DNA from: Brachionus koreanus
Taxonomy: Eukaryota > Rotifera > Eurotatoria > Ploima > Brachionidae
Direction: 5' to 3'
DNA: 64,000 nt
Assembly (NCBI GenBank): GCA_016987375.1
Contig: PJRA01000353.1
Location: 214,273-278,272, forward strand
Part shown: positions 12,732 to 23,900 of the stretch, piece by piece
Numbering within the stretch: position 1 is the stretch's first letter
How the letters are laid out: each line of letters begins with the position of its first letter
Translations under genes and position numbers: made by a program
Notes under the pieces: model-generated
The model's input: only the letters and a program-made list of their open reading frames with translations
What the model was told of the DNA's origin: nothing
Database searches by the model: none

Positions 12732-12757
12732 ATCAATTTTTTATTCTTTTACTAATG

Positions 12758-12763
12758 AATAAA
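12758..12763 (+). terminator. polyadenylation signal of mini-gene copy 1
   Basis: AATAAA, 27 bases after the stop of the plus-strand mini-gene, in an AATAAAATAAAA context. It is conserved in the second copy at 15930-15935. Confidence 0.4.
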
Positions 12764-12868
12764 ATAAAAGTTTTTCATTAAATTTTCATTTTTTTTAAGT
12801 ATATTTTATTGAAATTATTTATTTTGCTTTAGAATTCAAACTATAACTATTGAATTCTGAAGTATTCT

Positions 12869-12990
12869 TAGAATTTCCCAAGATGATGTGTTTTTTATAT
12901 TTTCTTGCTATATTTAAATAATTCAGTTTTAAAAATTTAAATTATCATGAAAAAATGAACAAAATTTAATTTTTTAGGTTAAATGGGAAT
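12869..12990. repeat. diverged direct repeat, copy 1
   Basis: Starts with AGAATTTCCCAAGATGATG and matches 15089-15205 over roughly 115 bases with scattered substitutions and small indels. Here it follows duplication copy 1; at 15 kb the partner directly precedes copy 2. It is therefore an older repeat that borders the recent duplication on one side. Confidence 0.6.
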
Positions 12991-13039
12991 TTTTTAGCTG
13001 AGTTTATGTTAACAAAGAACGAACGCCAGCTGAGAGAAG

Positions 13040-14260
13040 GTTTTATAAATTCTTGAGGGAGGATACAAAAAAGATAATGATACTGTAATAGAAGGTACTG
13101 TAATAGAAGGGAGAAATAAATACATCCTTAAAGATGGTAAAAAGTATCGTACGTATCGAAAAGTCTACTTTAACAAGATTGATCTGACGTTTTAAATTTT
13201 TCGAGGAGTCCGAATGTTTTTCCTAATATTGAGGTGAATACTGAAGAATCAGATGCAAAAACATCTGATTTTCCTTATTAAATTGATGATTTACGTTGTT
13301 TTTATGCAAATCCAACTTCAACATGCAATAAATGAGAAGAGTTTAATTCGCTTTTAATGAGCTTAAGATTTCCTAATCTGGACGCTCCAGTAGAGACATG
13401 GTTCAATGAATCGACTATAAATAATTGAGCTTATTACACTATTTACAGACCAGACAGAATTGAAACGAAATTACAGCAGGCGGTAGAGTGGCTATTTATT
13501 TTAGAAATGATTAAATATCTTATGAAGTGGACTGTTTTTTATTAATATCAAAACAAGATTGGTGTAAGGTGAATACAGGTAATTCGAACTTCTAGTAGGA
13601 TGTTTTTATCGTCTAAAAAGACAAGATCGCAGTAAGAGTATCAGAGAACAAACAATCCAATTCAATAATACAATTAAGACAGTAAAATTGTCTAGTGGAA
13701 GGGATGCAAAGCAAGTAGAGTTTATAGAAGTACTAAATGATTCTTTTTTGCATTAGTTTGTAATTGAACTAACTTTTTGATATCATTTACAATATTGACA
13801 TTATTTCAGTAATTGGGTGCACTGATAAAATTAGGCTCCATTTTTGTTTGATATTCTAAGAAATTATAAATGATATTGGTTAAGACAAACATAGAAATGA
13901 TTAAAAAACTTAACTTTAGGAAAGTCAAATATGTGGATATTAGAAAAGATTTTAGCTTTGTGGACTGGTTTGTGCTACTAAACGAAAAAAATGCTGAAAC
14001 ATGTGAGATGTTTCAAGAAAAATACAATGAGATAATACTTGGAAATATACCTGAGAAAAGAGTGTGAGTGAATAAAAATCCTATTTGGTATAAGGAAGAT
14101 ATTAAACAAGCATGTCAGCTTAAGTTCAGGGTTTCTTAAAATACAGAGGAGCTTCTACAGGAAACAAACAAGAGCTAAAATCTAAATTCATCAAGCAGAA
14201 AAGTAAAAACGCTGGTTAGCTAATACACTCTTTGAATAGTCAATAATCGATGAGTGTAAA
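13040..14260 (+). pseudogene. LINE endonuclease region (decayed)
   Basis: Broken plus-strand frames resemble the apurinic-type endonuclease and linker of CR1/Jockey-like LINEs. A segment with VETWFNEST then YYTIYRPDR corresponds to the family's ETWL..S.....Y...R.DR block. Further on, VEFIEVLNDSFLH resembles the FL..L.DNFL.Q block before the reverse transcriptase. The 65-codon frame at 13870-14067 ends in IPEKRV, like the I..YIPKKR segment of the linker. Many stops and frameshifts show it is inactive. It lies between the two copies of the 0.77-kb duplication. Confidence 0.6.
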
Positions 14261-15088
14261 TTGAATCCAAAGCTCCTATGTGAAAAGTAAGAAAAATGTC
14301 AAGTGAATATAGATCGCTGACTAACAGATTTGGAATCAGGGTTTCACTAAAACTTGAAAATTGCGCCACGATTCTAATCTCGAGGTCTTAAAAAAAAGAA
14401 AAATATGAATATCCTCTGAGAGCCAACTACAAGAAATCGAAAAAAATTAGGGAAAAAATATAATGGTCTTGATCGGTATGGTTGGAGATGTTCACAACAG
14501 AAATAATAATAAATTCAATTAAAATTGCACATAAAATAATGGTTCTGATTGGTATGGTTTTAATGTAAAATTTGGTTCAAACTCTTCGAATTTGTTAGGG
14601 ATATCGGATTTTGCAAGTAGTTTGTGATATTATCAATAACTGAAACAAATTTAGAATGTACCAAATTTTTGATAACCCTTGAATCGTACAAATCTTTACC
14701 ATTCAAAGTAATTATAATAAAAAAATAAAAATTTTTTTTTCTCAGAATTAATTAACTAATTCAAAAACATAATCGTACTTAAGGAAAAACAATAGCTTAT
14801 CCAACTATTAAACACTAATTAGTAAATGTTAAGTTTAAATGGGATAAATTTAAATTGAATTTTCAATTTTTGAATTCAAGCAAGACTGTTTTTTTTTTTA
14901 TTTTAAGAGGGTCTAAAATTTTTTTCTTAAGCTGTACTCAAAGTGGATATATAAAAAAAGTATGTGTTGAATCGTTAGCTTTTTTCATCACGAATAGTAC
15001 TGGAATCGTACAGTACAATCATACTATAATTCATGTTGCCGTTGATGGGTTCAGCACAGACCGAAGAGTATTTAAAATTTGGTTATAT

Positions 15089-15205
15089 AGAATTTCCCAA
15101 GATGATGTGTTTTTTTTATATTTTCTTGCTAAATAAAATAATTAAGTTTTAGAAATTTAAATTATCATGAGAAAATGATCAAAATATAGCTTTTTAGATA
15201 AATTG
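15089..15205. repeat. diverged direct repeat, copy 2
   Basis: Partner of 12869-12990. It directly abuts the left edge of duplication copy 2. It also forms the 3' end of a 93-codon plus-strand frame (14855-15136) that I do not recognise and do not call as a gene; the same ISQDDVFF residues are readable in copy 1. Confidence 0.6.
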
Positions 15206-15496
15206 GAATTTTTAAAAGCAAAAGAGGCTAGCATACTTTATTAATCAATAAATGATCAAAATTTAAAGAAGATGGTTAATGATTTATTTTTTTTTAAATA
15301 ATATTCCAATTGAATGGTTATTCAAGAAACAAAAGCATATACATGTGAAAACATATTGAATCCAAAGAACTTTCAAATGATCAAATAGAATGAAAAAAAA
15401 TTATATTCAGAGAACAATAGAACAAAATAAGAAAAAAAATCTAAACAAAAACAATCCAAGTGTTTACAATTATGTGCTAGATTGCTGATAAATGGC

Positions 15497-15505
15497 TATA
15501 AAAAG
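15497..15505 (+). promoter_or_regulatory. TATA box of mini-gene copy 2
   Basis: TATAAAAAG at the same spacing to the ATG as in copy 1. Confidence 0.45.
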
Positions 15506-15573
15506 AAGTTATCAATTTTTGAAAAATCACATTGATTAAATAGCAATTCTTATTTAAACAAAATATTAAAAAA

Positions 15574-15903
15574 ATGACTTGTGGATTGAACTTGGCTACT
15601 CCATTGGAATTCTCTACTCCATTGGCTGCTCCTTCTTTGCCATTGACTACTGGTTTGGAATTCTCCGCTCCATTGTCATTGCCAGCTCCTTCTTTGCCAT
15701 TGCCAACTCCATCATTGCCAGCTGCTCCATTGACCACTGGTTGGGAATTTTCAGCTCCATTGTCATTGCCAACTCCTTCTTTGCCATTGCCAACTCCATC
15801 ATTGCCAGCTGCTCCATTGACCACTGGATGGGAATTTTCAGCTCCATCTTTGCCATTACAAGCTCCAAGCTGCGGATCATCATCTTTCGCTGGATTTTTC
15901 TGA
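15574..15903 (+). CDS. small Pro/Leu/Ser-rich repeat protein, copy 2
   Basis: Predicted protein identical to that of 12402-12731, including the number of 87-nt tandem units. Such units would be expected to change length quickly, so identical copy number supports a very recent duplication. As with copy 1, the opposite strand (15908-15477) is also open and is the alternative gene model. Confidence 0.45.
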   Translation: MTCGLNLATPLEFSTPLAAPSLPLTTGLEFSAPLSLPAPSLPLPTPSLPAAPLTTGWEFSAPLSLPTPSLPLPTPSLPAAPLTTGWEFSAPSLPLQAPSCGSSSFAGFF

Positions 15904-15958
15904 ATCAATTTTTTATTCTTTTACTAATGAATAAAATAAAAGTTTTTCATTAAATTTT

Positions 15959-16269
15959 ACTTTTTTTTATTATTAATTTTCCTTTTTTATTTTCATTTTA
16001 ATTGCTGAAAGAAATGTAATGCTGAATAAAATATTCAGTCTTAAAATAACTCTGTAGATATAAATCATAAAATATAGACAATTAATGGACTTCTAATGTT
16101 AGCTATATGCGAAGGAAAAATAGAACAGTTTATGTAAATAGAAAAAATAAATATGATTTTATTTAAAACTTAAAATTAAAGTAGAAATTTTGTTAAAATT
16201 ATTTTAATTAATTGAATTTTAAAAGACTTTTTTTTTTCTTTCAAAGAAGAACTTTTTTCTTTTAGTATT
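15959..16269. other. intergenic, 5' flank of STN1
   Basis: A/T-rich sequence between the duplicated mini-gene and the STN1 start. No TATA box or other element was recognised. Confidence 0.4.
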
Positions 16270-17306
16270 ATGGAAAATCAAGCACCAAAAGCATCAGATA
16301 TTGATCCGAGTGATCAGAAAAATGGCCCTCATCAGGCAATTTTAGACACTCGATTTCTATCTTTTTCAAGATTTTACATATTCGACTTGAACAACGCTGA
16401 TCCATGCGATGAATTAAATTATCATCAACAAGATAATTTAACAAAAAAGTCTGTAATTCGAATTAATGATTTTTTTGTATCCAAAGTGTGCATATGTGGA
16501 AATATAGTGAATATTTTTGAAAGTGAAAAGTATTATAGACTTAAAATTGATGATTCGACTGGTAGTATTAACGCTACTTTGTGGAAGGATTCAATTTTTG
16601 GTGAAGATTCACTTAGTTTGTCTGTCGTTTCGAACAGTCAAAACGTTCAGAATCAATTTAGCGAGTTGTATTCTCTAATAAATTCCATTCAATCGCGCAT
16701 TAAGGAATCTTCAATCAATAATTTAATTCAATATGAACCAAAGCAAGGTAAAATAATCATTTTTAAAAATTAAGATTGCATCAGCTTTAGTTATCTGAAG
16801 GTGATTTAGTTTTGATCAGAGCTCATGTTAGAACTTATAAACAAAGAATTGAATTAAATGCAGTTTCCTGTGTCAGAGTTAAAAATTCAACTGAAGAACT
16901 TATTCAAATGATACTTCCTTCTATTTTGTCAGAAAAAATCTATTCAAAAAAATCTATTTCATTTGCAGAATTTGGAAATTTAAACAAAAAAAATGAGTTT
17001 TTTGAGACAAATCAGCAAAAATCTAACAAAGAAAATGAAGCTAAAAGTGAAAATTTCCTAAATTTTGTGCTCAAGAAACTACGTCAGATGAGTGAATCAG
17101 ATATACTTGATCAAAGTCGTAAAACTGAGAATACTGGCTCTGATTCATGTGAATCTTTTAGATTGTATAGATTTTTGAAAAGTAATTGTCCAAATGAATT
17201 TAAGTCAGTGGATCATAAACAAGTTTTAGAAGCACTTAAGGAGCTTGAATCCAAAGGCCTTGTTTACAGCTGTGAGGACGAATACCACTATCTACCATTA
17301 AATTAA
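16270..17306 (+). CDS. STN1: STN1-like subunit of the telomeric CST complex
   Basis: Two exons, 16270-16747 and 16801-17306, joined across a 53-nt GT-AG intron in phase 1, give a 327-aa protein. A nearer AG (16789-16790) would break the frame; the AG at 16799-16800 restores PKQ-GDLVLIRA. STN1 works with CTC1 and TEN1 on single-stranded telomeric DNA and in C-strand fill-in by DNA polymerase alpha. Residues about 27-175 form the OB fold: the N-terminal FLSFSRFYIFDL matches the family's FLAFAKLYIRDI-type start. VCICGNIVNIFES then YYRLKIDDSTGSI..TLWKD match its core strands, and IRAHVRTYKQRIEL the last strand. The C-terminal ~60 residues (RLYRFLKSN...LEALKELESKGLVY) look like a winged-helix domain. 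The related RPA32 shares the fold, but the DDSTG and RTY motifs and the N terminus favour STN1. It is slightly shorter than the human protein (368 aa). Confidence 0.75.
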
Positions 17307-19417
17307 AAATATTAAAAAAATATTTATTAACTAAATTTGTAATGAGTTTATTTCCAATAGTAGAAACCAATTTAAAAACCAAATTTTTTTATAATATAGA
17401 AGTAATTAATGATCGGTTTTAAAACAAAAAAGCGTAAATGAACAAATTAAACCAATATTGAACAAAATTTAAAAAAAAAAGAAAAAAAAACAAGAAATTT
17501 TTAAAGATTTAAATTTATTTGTATATTTCACATCAATAAGCAGACCGGTATTGTTAGCTTAAAAACCATATTGCGCTCATTTGAGGTTTGATGATTTTTA
17601 AATTGAATAAAACACGCTTTTTTAAATGCTATTTACACTAAATCTGTTTGAGTCGACTGATCAGTTTTTTCAGCAGATTCTGAAACGTGATTCTTAAAAA
17701 TATTTATCAAGTTTAAAATTTTTTTTAAATAATGAAAAAATATTTTTTTAGTGAAAAAAAAATTAAACGCTTTTTTTATTTTATTTTTTTTTTAATTAAG
17801 TAGCTTTTATTTCAAATAATATTATCATTTTTCAACTATTTTTGTAACTCTTAACTTATATTAATAAAAAGCTGATAATTTTGATCAAATTAAGTTTAAG
17901 TTTAGTTGGAAGATTTATTAATTGCACATTTAATAATTTTTGAGGAAAAATTGCGAATTGAAAATTGATTTAAAATTTTACTTTTTGAGTTTAACAATCA
18001 TTTTAAAAATTTAGGTTAATAAGCTTTGAAACCATAATATTTGAATAAAATTTTTGCCAAAATGAAGTCTTTAAGACGCTAGCTAATCGAAAATTCTCTT
18101 CAAAAAAGATATTCTATCAAAAAGTCCTTAACATGATTTATTTTTTAATAATTAGTATGTAAAAAATCAACTGTTGGCTTCCTTTACTCTACAAAAACAA
18201 AATTTACAAAAAAAACTTTTTATAAACTCAATTTTCCATTAATTTCTTTTAACTCATTTGAAAACTTTAGTATTAACTAAACTAAGTATTAATTCTTTCT
18301 TACTTAAAAGTTTCTTAGATTTATATCTTAAGTCATAAAATTTTGCGTTTTTTAACACTCTTAGGCCAAAGGGATTTTTCAATCCATTTTATTTGACTCT
18401 TTTTTTTTTTACTTTTTTCAATGAAAATAAAATTATTTTAATATTTTTGATATAAGATGTGATTGAAAAAAAAATATAAAAAATGATTAAATTTGTTGAA
18501 TCAGCAACAGTACTAACTCGTGAAAAATGTCTATTGGAAGGTAGAAACGTGCTTAAAGTAGAAAGGGTACAAGATTAGTTTAAAAATTTTGACTAACAAA
18601 GCCAGCAGACGTTGCCTAGTTGCTTTTCATGATTTTAAAGATTTCGATATTCAGTGACGCATTGAAACTTGTAGAAAACTACCTGAAAAATTGATCCAGA
18701 TTAGTGGATACTTGTGATGAGAAGTGAATATATTTTCAAAATTATGATAACAGAAATCAATGGTTGCAATAACGAATAATGACTAAGGAACATGAAGGTT
18801 TTGGTTTTGAAGATTAACTAACTATTCATATTTTTACTGAAGTTATAAAAAGTCAAACAAACGCAAAAATTTTGACTCCAAAAAAATAGAAAACATTTTT
18901 TTTGGTCTCAAAAAATTTGATTAAATAACTTTTTCTTATAGATTTAGTAAAGTTTGATAAGAAATATTTACTTAGAGCTAGATGTAAAATTTAATCTTTT
19001 TGATTAAAATTTTCTTATTCAGTAGACTTTTTTTGATAAGAGATTTAGAAATTTTTTAATTAATTTTCTTTTTATTTTATACTGATTTTATTTTTTAAAT
19101 ATAATCTTATAACTAATTTTTAAAGCTATTGATATAAGTTTGAGTTGAAAATCTAGCCAAATTTTCCACTAACAATTTGTTAAAATAAATTGAAAAATAT
19201 TTTTGCTTAATAAATTTGTTTTTTAAATAACCAAAAAATAAAATTTCAGAATTTAAAAAGGCCCGAAAAATTTCACCAAAAAAAATAAATATTTGAAAAT
19301 ACTAATTATTTGTTTGATATCAGTTGATTTTAAATTAAATTTCGGAAAAAAAAACAACATATTAAATTATAATGCTATTTGGAAGCTTATTTTTTTAATA
19401 AAGCAATTTTAGCAAAC
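17307..19417. other. intergenic with one mariner fragment
   Basis: A/T-rich, no gene seen apart from the transposase remnant at 18520-18770. STN1 (+) and the CCSER-like gene (-) converge on this region, so it holds both 3' ends. Confidence 0.45.
18520..18770 (+). pseudogene. mariner transposase remnant, first catalytic block
   Basis: A broken plus-strand reading gives RFRYSV/IETCRKLPEK-like text, then DRLVDTCDEK followed by IYFQNYDNRNQWL. This matches the mariner block around the first catalytic Asp (ivTcDEKWiyf.npdnrnqWl). The invariant Trp after DEK is a stop codon here. It is a short inactive remnant, related to the copy at 55560-56010, which shares the FDIQR segment. Confidence 0.55.
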
Positions 19418-20934
19418 TTACTTAATTGTGAAAAAAAAAAAATTTTCTCAATTAGAAATAAAATAATTAAGCTTACTTGATAAAAACTTTCAAGTAAAGG
19501 ATTCACTAACTCGTTTAGCTTGACATCATTGGACTGATTGTCCTCAGTAGTTTGACTCAACAAACTGGGCTCTTTTAGAATAGCACCGAGTTTATGCAGA
19601 ATAATTTTACAGCTCTGCAAATCTTGCATTAGTAGTCTATAAGTGTCCAAATCAAGAACAATCATTTCGCCATTCTCAACTGGAGGCAAGTTGCTGGGTG
19701 GCTTTAGTATTGAACTCGTCTCTGTTTGAACATCTTGATTAATGGTAGAATTTATGCTTGATGATGAAACAATCAACTGATTCAATTCATCAACGCTTTC
19801 TTCAATGTTAGATTGATTTTTTTGTTTTTCGTTGCAATCACTTTCTTTCTTTGTTTCTTCAGTATCGTTTGATGAACTGACTGTTGAACTTGTTGACGAG
19901 TTATAAGCTGAATCGTCTCGTTTTAACAGCCCCGATTGATCTACAGACTTATCAATCGATTTGTTCAATTTGCTCTGATTTGATGTTTTAACGTTGTTTT
20001 TGCTAGCTGCTGGCATTTTATTGTAAGAAAACTTAAGTTTGGATAGCCCAGTTTGAGTGTTTTCCTTTAAACTATTTGTTGTACCAGTTGATTCAGGCTT
20101 TTTAACATCAACACTTGTCGAATTGTCTCTGTTTATATTTTCGGTGAGCACCGTTGACTTTGTTAGAGTGGTAGAAAATTTATAAGGCGAAAATAAGCGT
20201 TTATTTTGCGAATTTTGTTTGTCAGCATTCTCAGAACGTGCTATGTTAGTTGATATGCTGGTATTTGAGGCTTTAGGTAACTGGCTAGATTTAATAGGAC
20301 TCTTGGGCACCTTTTTGGGCTGTACTAGGCCCGATTTAGGCTGGCACTCGACTGTTTTATTGTTGGAAATGGACGATGATGTGCTCGACAGTGAGGATAG
20401 CGATGATGACTGATTATGTTTGGTTAGACTTGAGTTTGAACTAAAATTTTTGTCATTATTTTTATTTACAACGGCATTTGGAGGCTTTAGAAAGCTTCTG
20501 AAAGGTGAAAACTCGCGCCTGGTTATATTACTGACTCTTTTGAGGCTCTTAGTTTCCTCGATCTTAATCTGTGTCTTAAACTCGATGGCCGATTTGGCTG
20601 CTTTGGACTTGTCGCTAATTACCGAGTTAGTTGAGGTGACTATGTGCTGATCACGTGGCCTGTAAACTAGCTTATTGAGGACAGGAATCGCGCGCGGCTG
20701 CTTACTCAACTCCGATGACTTGCTCGAGCTGAAAGATGACATGCTGACACTGTTTTTTTGAAACAACGATGAATTTAGATCAATATAGGCTGATAGGTCA
20801 TTATTTTTCAAGGTTAAACTATCCGACTGGTCATCGATCAGCGTTGACTCGTTTAGTGATTGAATCGATTTAAGACTTTGGCAGATTTTTTTGCGCGATT
20901 TGGCTTTGCTATTGCTGGAATGACACGAACCCAT
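19418..20934 (-). CDS. Ser-rich protein with CCSER-like segment and MGSC start
   Basis: The main exon is 20934-19477. A 56-nt intron (19476-19421) with a long pyrimidine tract would bring a TAA directly after the exon (19420-19418), giving 486 aa; the last exon is thus only inferred. I chose the start MGSCHSSNSKAKSRKK because Gly2-Ser-Cys-x-x-Ser followed by basic residues is a classic N-myristoylation (plus palmitoylation) signal. An upstream in-frame ATG at 21012 would bury it. Most of the protein is low-complexity Ser/Asn/Lys-rich. Near residues 424-454, MIVLDLDTYRLLMQDLQSCK then ILHKLGAILKE resembles the conserved segment of the serine-rich coiled-coil proteins CCSER1/2 (VILDE.TLR.MVQDC..VKTQLLKLKRLL). 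CCSER proteins are linked to microtubules; a lipid anchor would be unusual. Family assignment is tentative. Confidence 0.5.
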
Positions 20935-23900
20935 GGTGAAAAAAAGAATTAATTTTTTTTTATTTTTAAACTCTAGTAAATCATAATCTTGACAAATAAA
21001 AAATGAATCCAAATTTTAGATTGATTTAAATTTATAATAAAAACCAAATTTAAAAATAATTTTCAACCAGCTTTTTGTTTTTTTGTAGTGAAATTTTATT
21101 AAGTTTAAATTGAATTTTTTTTTTAGAAAAAAAAAATACACTAGAAATTTTAGAAATTACGAAATAGACCTTCTTTGGAAACAACATACGAAAGTTTGCA
21201 CAAAGGTAAATTTCAATTTAAATATTGCTATTAATTTTTTGTTTTTCCTTTATGTGCGTGTGTAAGCTTCAATGCAACTAGTAAGCAATCAAATAATAAT
21301 TAAAATAATATTAGACTAAAAAACGACACACGGTTGCCACTGGACGTGTCATTAATTTCAATATTGAGCAGATTTTTCCCAAATAGTTAATTACTTTAAA
21401 GTTAGACCATTGACCTAATGCTCCTTTTCTCTATCTCTCTTTTTCTTTAATTAATTTATCTAATAAATTATTTTAACTGAATTAATAATTTTTTAATTTA
21501 ATGCTAGATCTGGTTTCAAATCTTAAATTTAAGAAATTTTTAATTACAAATGCAGTTCTTGTCCGAAAAACCCCAAGGACTAGATTTAATTAAAAATCAA
21601 GCTTATCTTGCGTTGGTTTCCAAGTCAACGCAGTCAACTCCTAGCAGTCGGCCATGAGCCAACTCGACAATCAAAAAAATTAGAAAATTTAAATGCAAAT
21701 TTTTTTTTCTTTAATAAATGCATCTGCATCTTTTATGACTAAGTTAATTTGAAATGATATTTTTGTTGAACAAATCACTTGGATTGAGATTAGTCTAGAG
21801 CTCTAAGGATTATTTCTAAGAAACGGATTAAAGGGAAAGGATTGAGATTTTTTTCTTCACTTACCAGAGTCCGGTTTTAAATTTGAAAAAGTTGAAAAAG
21901 ATAGACAAAAATATCTAAGCAGGGTCTGAATTCACTATTAATTAGCATTAATTGTTAAGCATTTCTAAAGCTTGCCAATATTGTTTTTCTAGCTCCTATA
22001 AACAAGTCAAATTTTATTATTTAGAAATAAGTTTTTTCTAGGTTTTAGCTTTGGACAAAACAAATAAAAATCTAGTCCGTAAATATCCGCTAGTTTTTAC
22101 GTGAAAACTAAATTTTCTCTATTGACCTAGTTGCTTTAATATTTTTAATTAGCACTACCTTTCCTTTGTGGCCTTAAACGACTACTAGTCACAACAAATC
22201 TTAGACTACACGTACACACATCACAATAATCCGTATACCATCTAGGTCAATTGGTTATTTAAACTTTTTTCTTTATTTGTCTAATAATACAATTAATTCA
22301 AAAACAGGCGACTAAGTTCTAATCAGGTTTAGATTGAACTTGAAGAAAAAAATTCAAAAAGATACTTTCGTTTTTTTTTAAACATAGATATAATGTAAAA
22401 AATTTATCTCTTCACAAAATATTTATACTAAGCTATTTTAATTGCTTAATATTAAGTCATCCTTTTTAATTAAAACAAAGGAAAATTAATTAAGCTTTTT
22501 AATCTGGACAAAACATTTGGCTTCGATCAATTATTTAAGTTAAAACTTAATTAAATTGGCTAAGATAGCAAGAATCAATTAAATTGTGTCTCAAATGCTT
22601 GTCTTGTGATCATATTTAGACTAGAGTCCATTAGGCAAATAAACATTTTAGGAAAGCTCTTTATTGAACTTATGGTTGAGTGTTTTGCAAATTAAGACTA
22701 AATGCTGGTAGTAAGCGAAAGCAGAAACCGAGCTATATTGATGGTGAATATATTGAGTTATATTGAGTTCGCTCTGTATGCCTTGGTACATGCCCCTATT
22801 CCAGAATTATATTCAATTAGGAGCAAATAAACCGAATGGAGTAAAAATAATAAACTCAATTTTTGTATTGACCGAGTTGGTTTTATTTTTGAGTTCACTT
22901 ACAAAACTCATTAGGTACTGAGTTGATTTCATTTTTTGATACTTAATTACTCTCGAGCACTAAAAGAACTAATTTGAAAGTATTTGCAGACAAATATCTC
23001 AGAAAGTAATATTCTAGTCTAAATAAAAGTTTAAAAGCAATAAAAAAAAAAGAATCGCTTTCAAGTAAATAAAATTTTTATTTATTTTCTTTTATTTTAG
23101 TTCTAAAATAATGAATTGACTGTGCTGACCTGACCAAAATGACAGTATATTTAAACAAAAAATTTGCCCAATTTCTAAAAGCTAGAAGTTCAAACATAAA
23201 GTTATCAAAAAAAAAAAGACTTAGAAATAATATCATTTAAATCAATAAAAAAAAATTAGCCGAAAAGTCTGTTGTTTTAATCAATTAAACTTGGTAATAA
23301 GCTTTTCTATTAATTACTTGTTATAAGCCAGAAACAAAAATTATTGTTCATAGGAAAAAATGTCTCTTCAATTCGATTAGTTTCAATTTTCAGCTATTTT
23401 GCTTCTTTCTCTAGATGCTAATTTGATTTTGAAAAATTAAATTTGTTTTCAAGCAAATAAATTAAAGAAAAAATTTAGTAATAAAAAATTAAAATTTACA
23501 GTAAATTATCTTGGGACTTAGAGTTAATAAAATTTTCTAATTTCTGTCTAGGTCGCATTTATTTTATATCACTTGTAAATTACTACTAGAAAAAAAAGTC
23601 TAAATTTGTAGAAAGATTATCGCTACCTTTGTTTTAAATAAAAAAAATAATTCAAATATAAATTAGATCGCTTCTCGTTAAATTAATTAAAATACAGAGA
23701 ATATTTGAAAAAAAATCGCCTAAAAACTTTAATTACTTTTAGGACACTAAGTAAAATTTAAAAAAAAGGCTCATTTTGTCTCATTTTTTACAAAAATCAA
23801 TTTTTTTCTAATTTATTTTAAATGATTTATATTGACAAAATTTTTATATCCTTCTAAATATAAAATAGAAAGCTAATTTGCATATATTTTTCCAAAATAA

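Larger units (their letters stand above)
12021..12786. repeat. segmental duplication, copy 1
   Basis: This block is nearly identical to 15200-15958. The differences I saw are an 8-nt length change in a T-rich run near 12105 and a few single bases. The offset between copies is 3172 bases across the gene-bearing part. The homology stops abruptly at 12786/15958. The block carries a whole small TATA-containing gene, so it was copied together with its promoter. Confidence 0.85.
15200..15958. repeat. segmental duplication, copy 2
   Basis: Near-identical partner of 12021-12786 in direct orientation, carrying the second mini-gene with its TATA box (15497-15505) and poly(A) signal. The near-absence of substitutions, even in non-coding parts, indicates a recent copy event or ongoing homogenisation. 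Confidence 0.85.

Noticed and set aside
12305..12736. 143-codon minus-strand frame with Gly/Asn-rich repeats as the main gene
   Set aside because: It has no ATG at its start and ends in intron-like A/T-rich text, while the plus strand has a TATA box, ATG, stop and poly(A) signal. Kept only as an alternative model.
14855..15136. 93-codon plus-strand frame as a gene
   Set aside because: Its 3' part is a repeat also present at 12.87 kb, and the frame has no recognisable domain, promoter or splice context.
16748..16790. 43-nt intron in STN1 ending at TTTAG
   Set aside because: It would put the second exon out of frame; the AG ten bases later restores a continuous family-like sequence.
20219..20650. 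Plus-strand frames opposite the Ser-rich gene
   Set aside because: They are shadows of the minus-strand coding exon, with no independent start or family similarity.
19387..21012. 541-codon version of the CCSER-like protein
   Set aside because: The extra N terminus precedes a better MGSC start, and the extra C-terminal F/L/I-rich tail follows a consensus splice donor and reads intron sequence.
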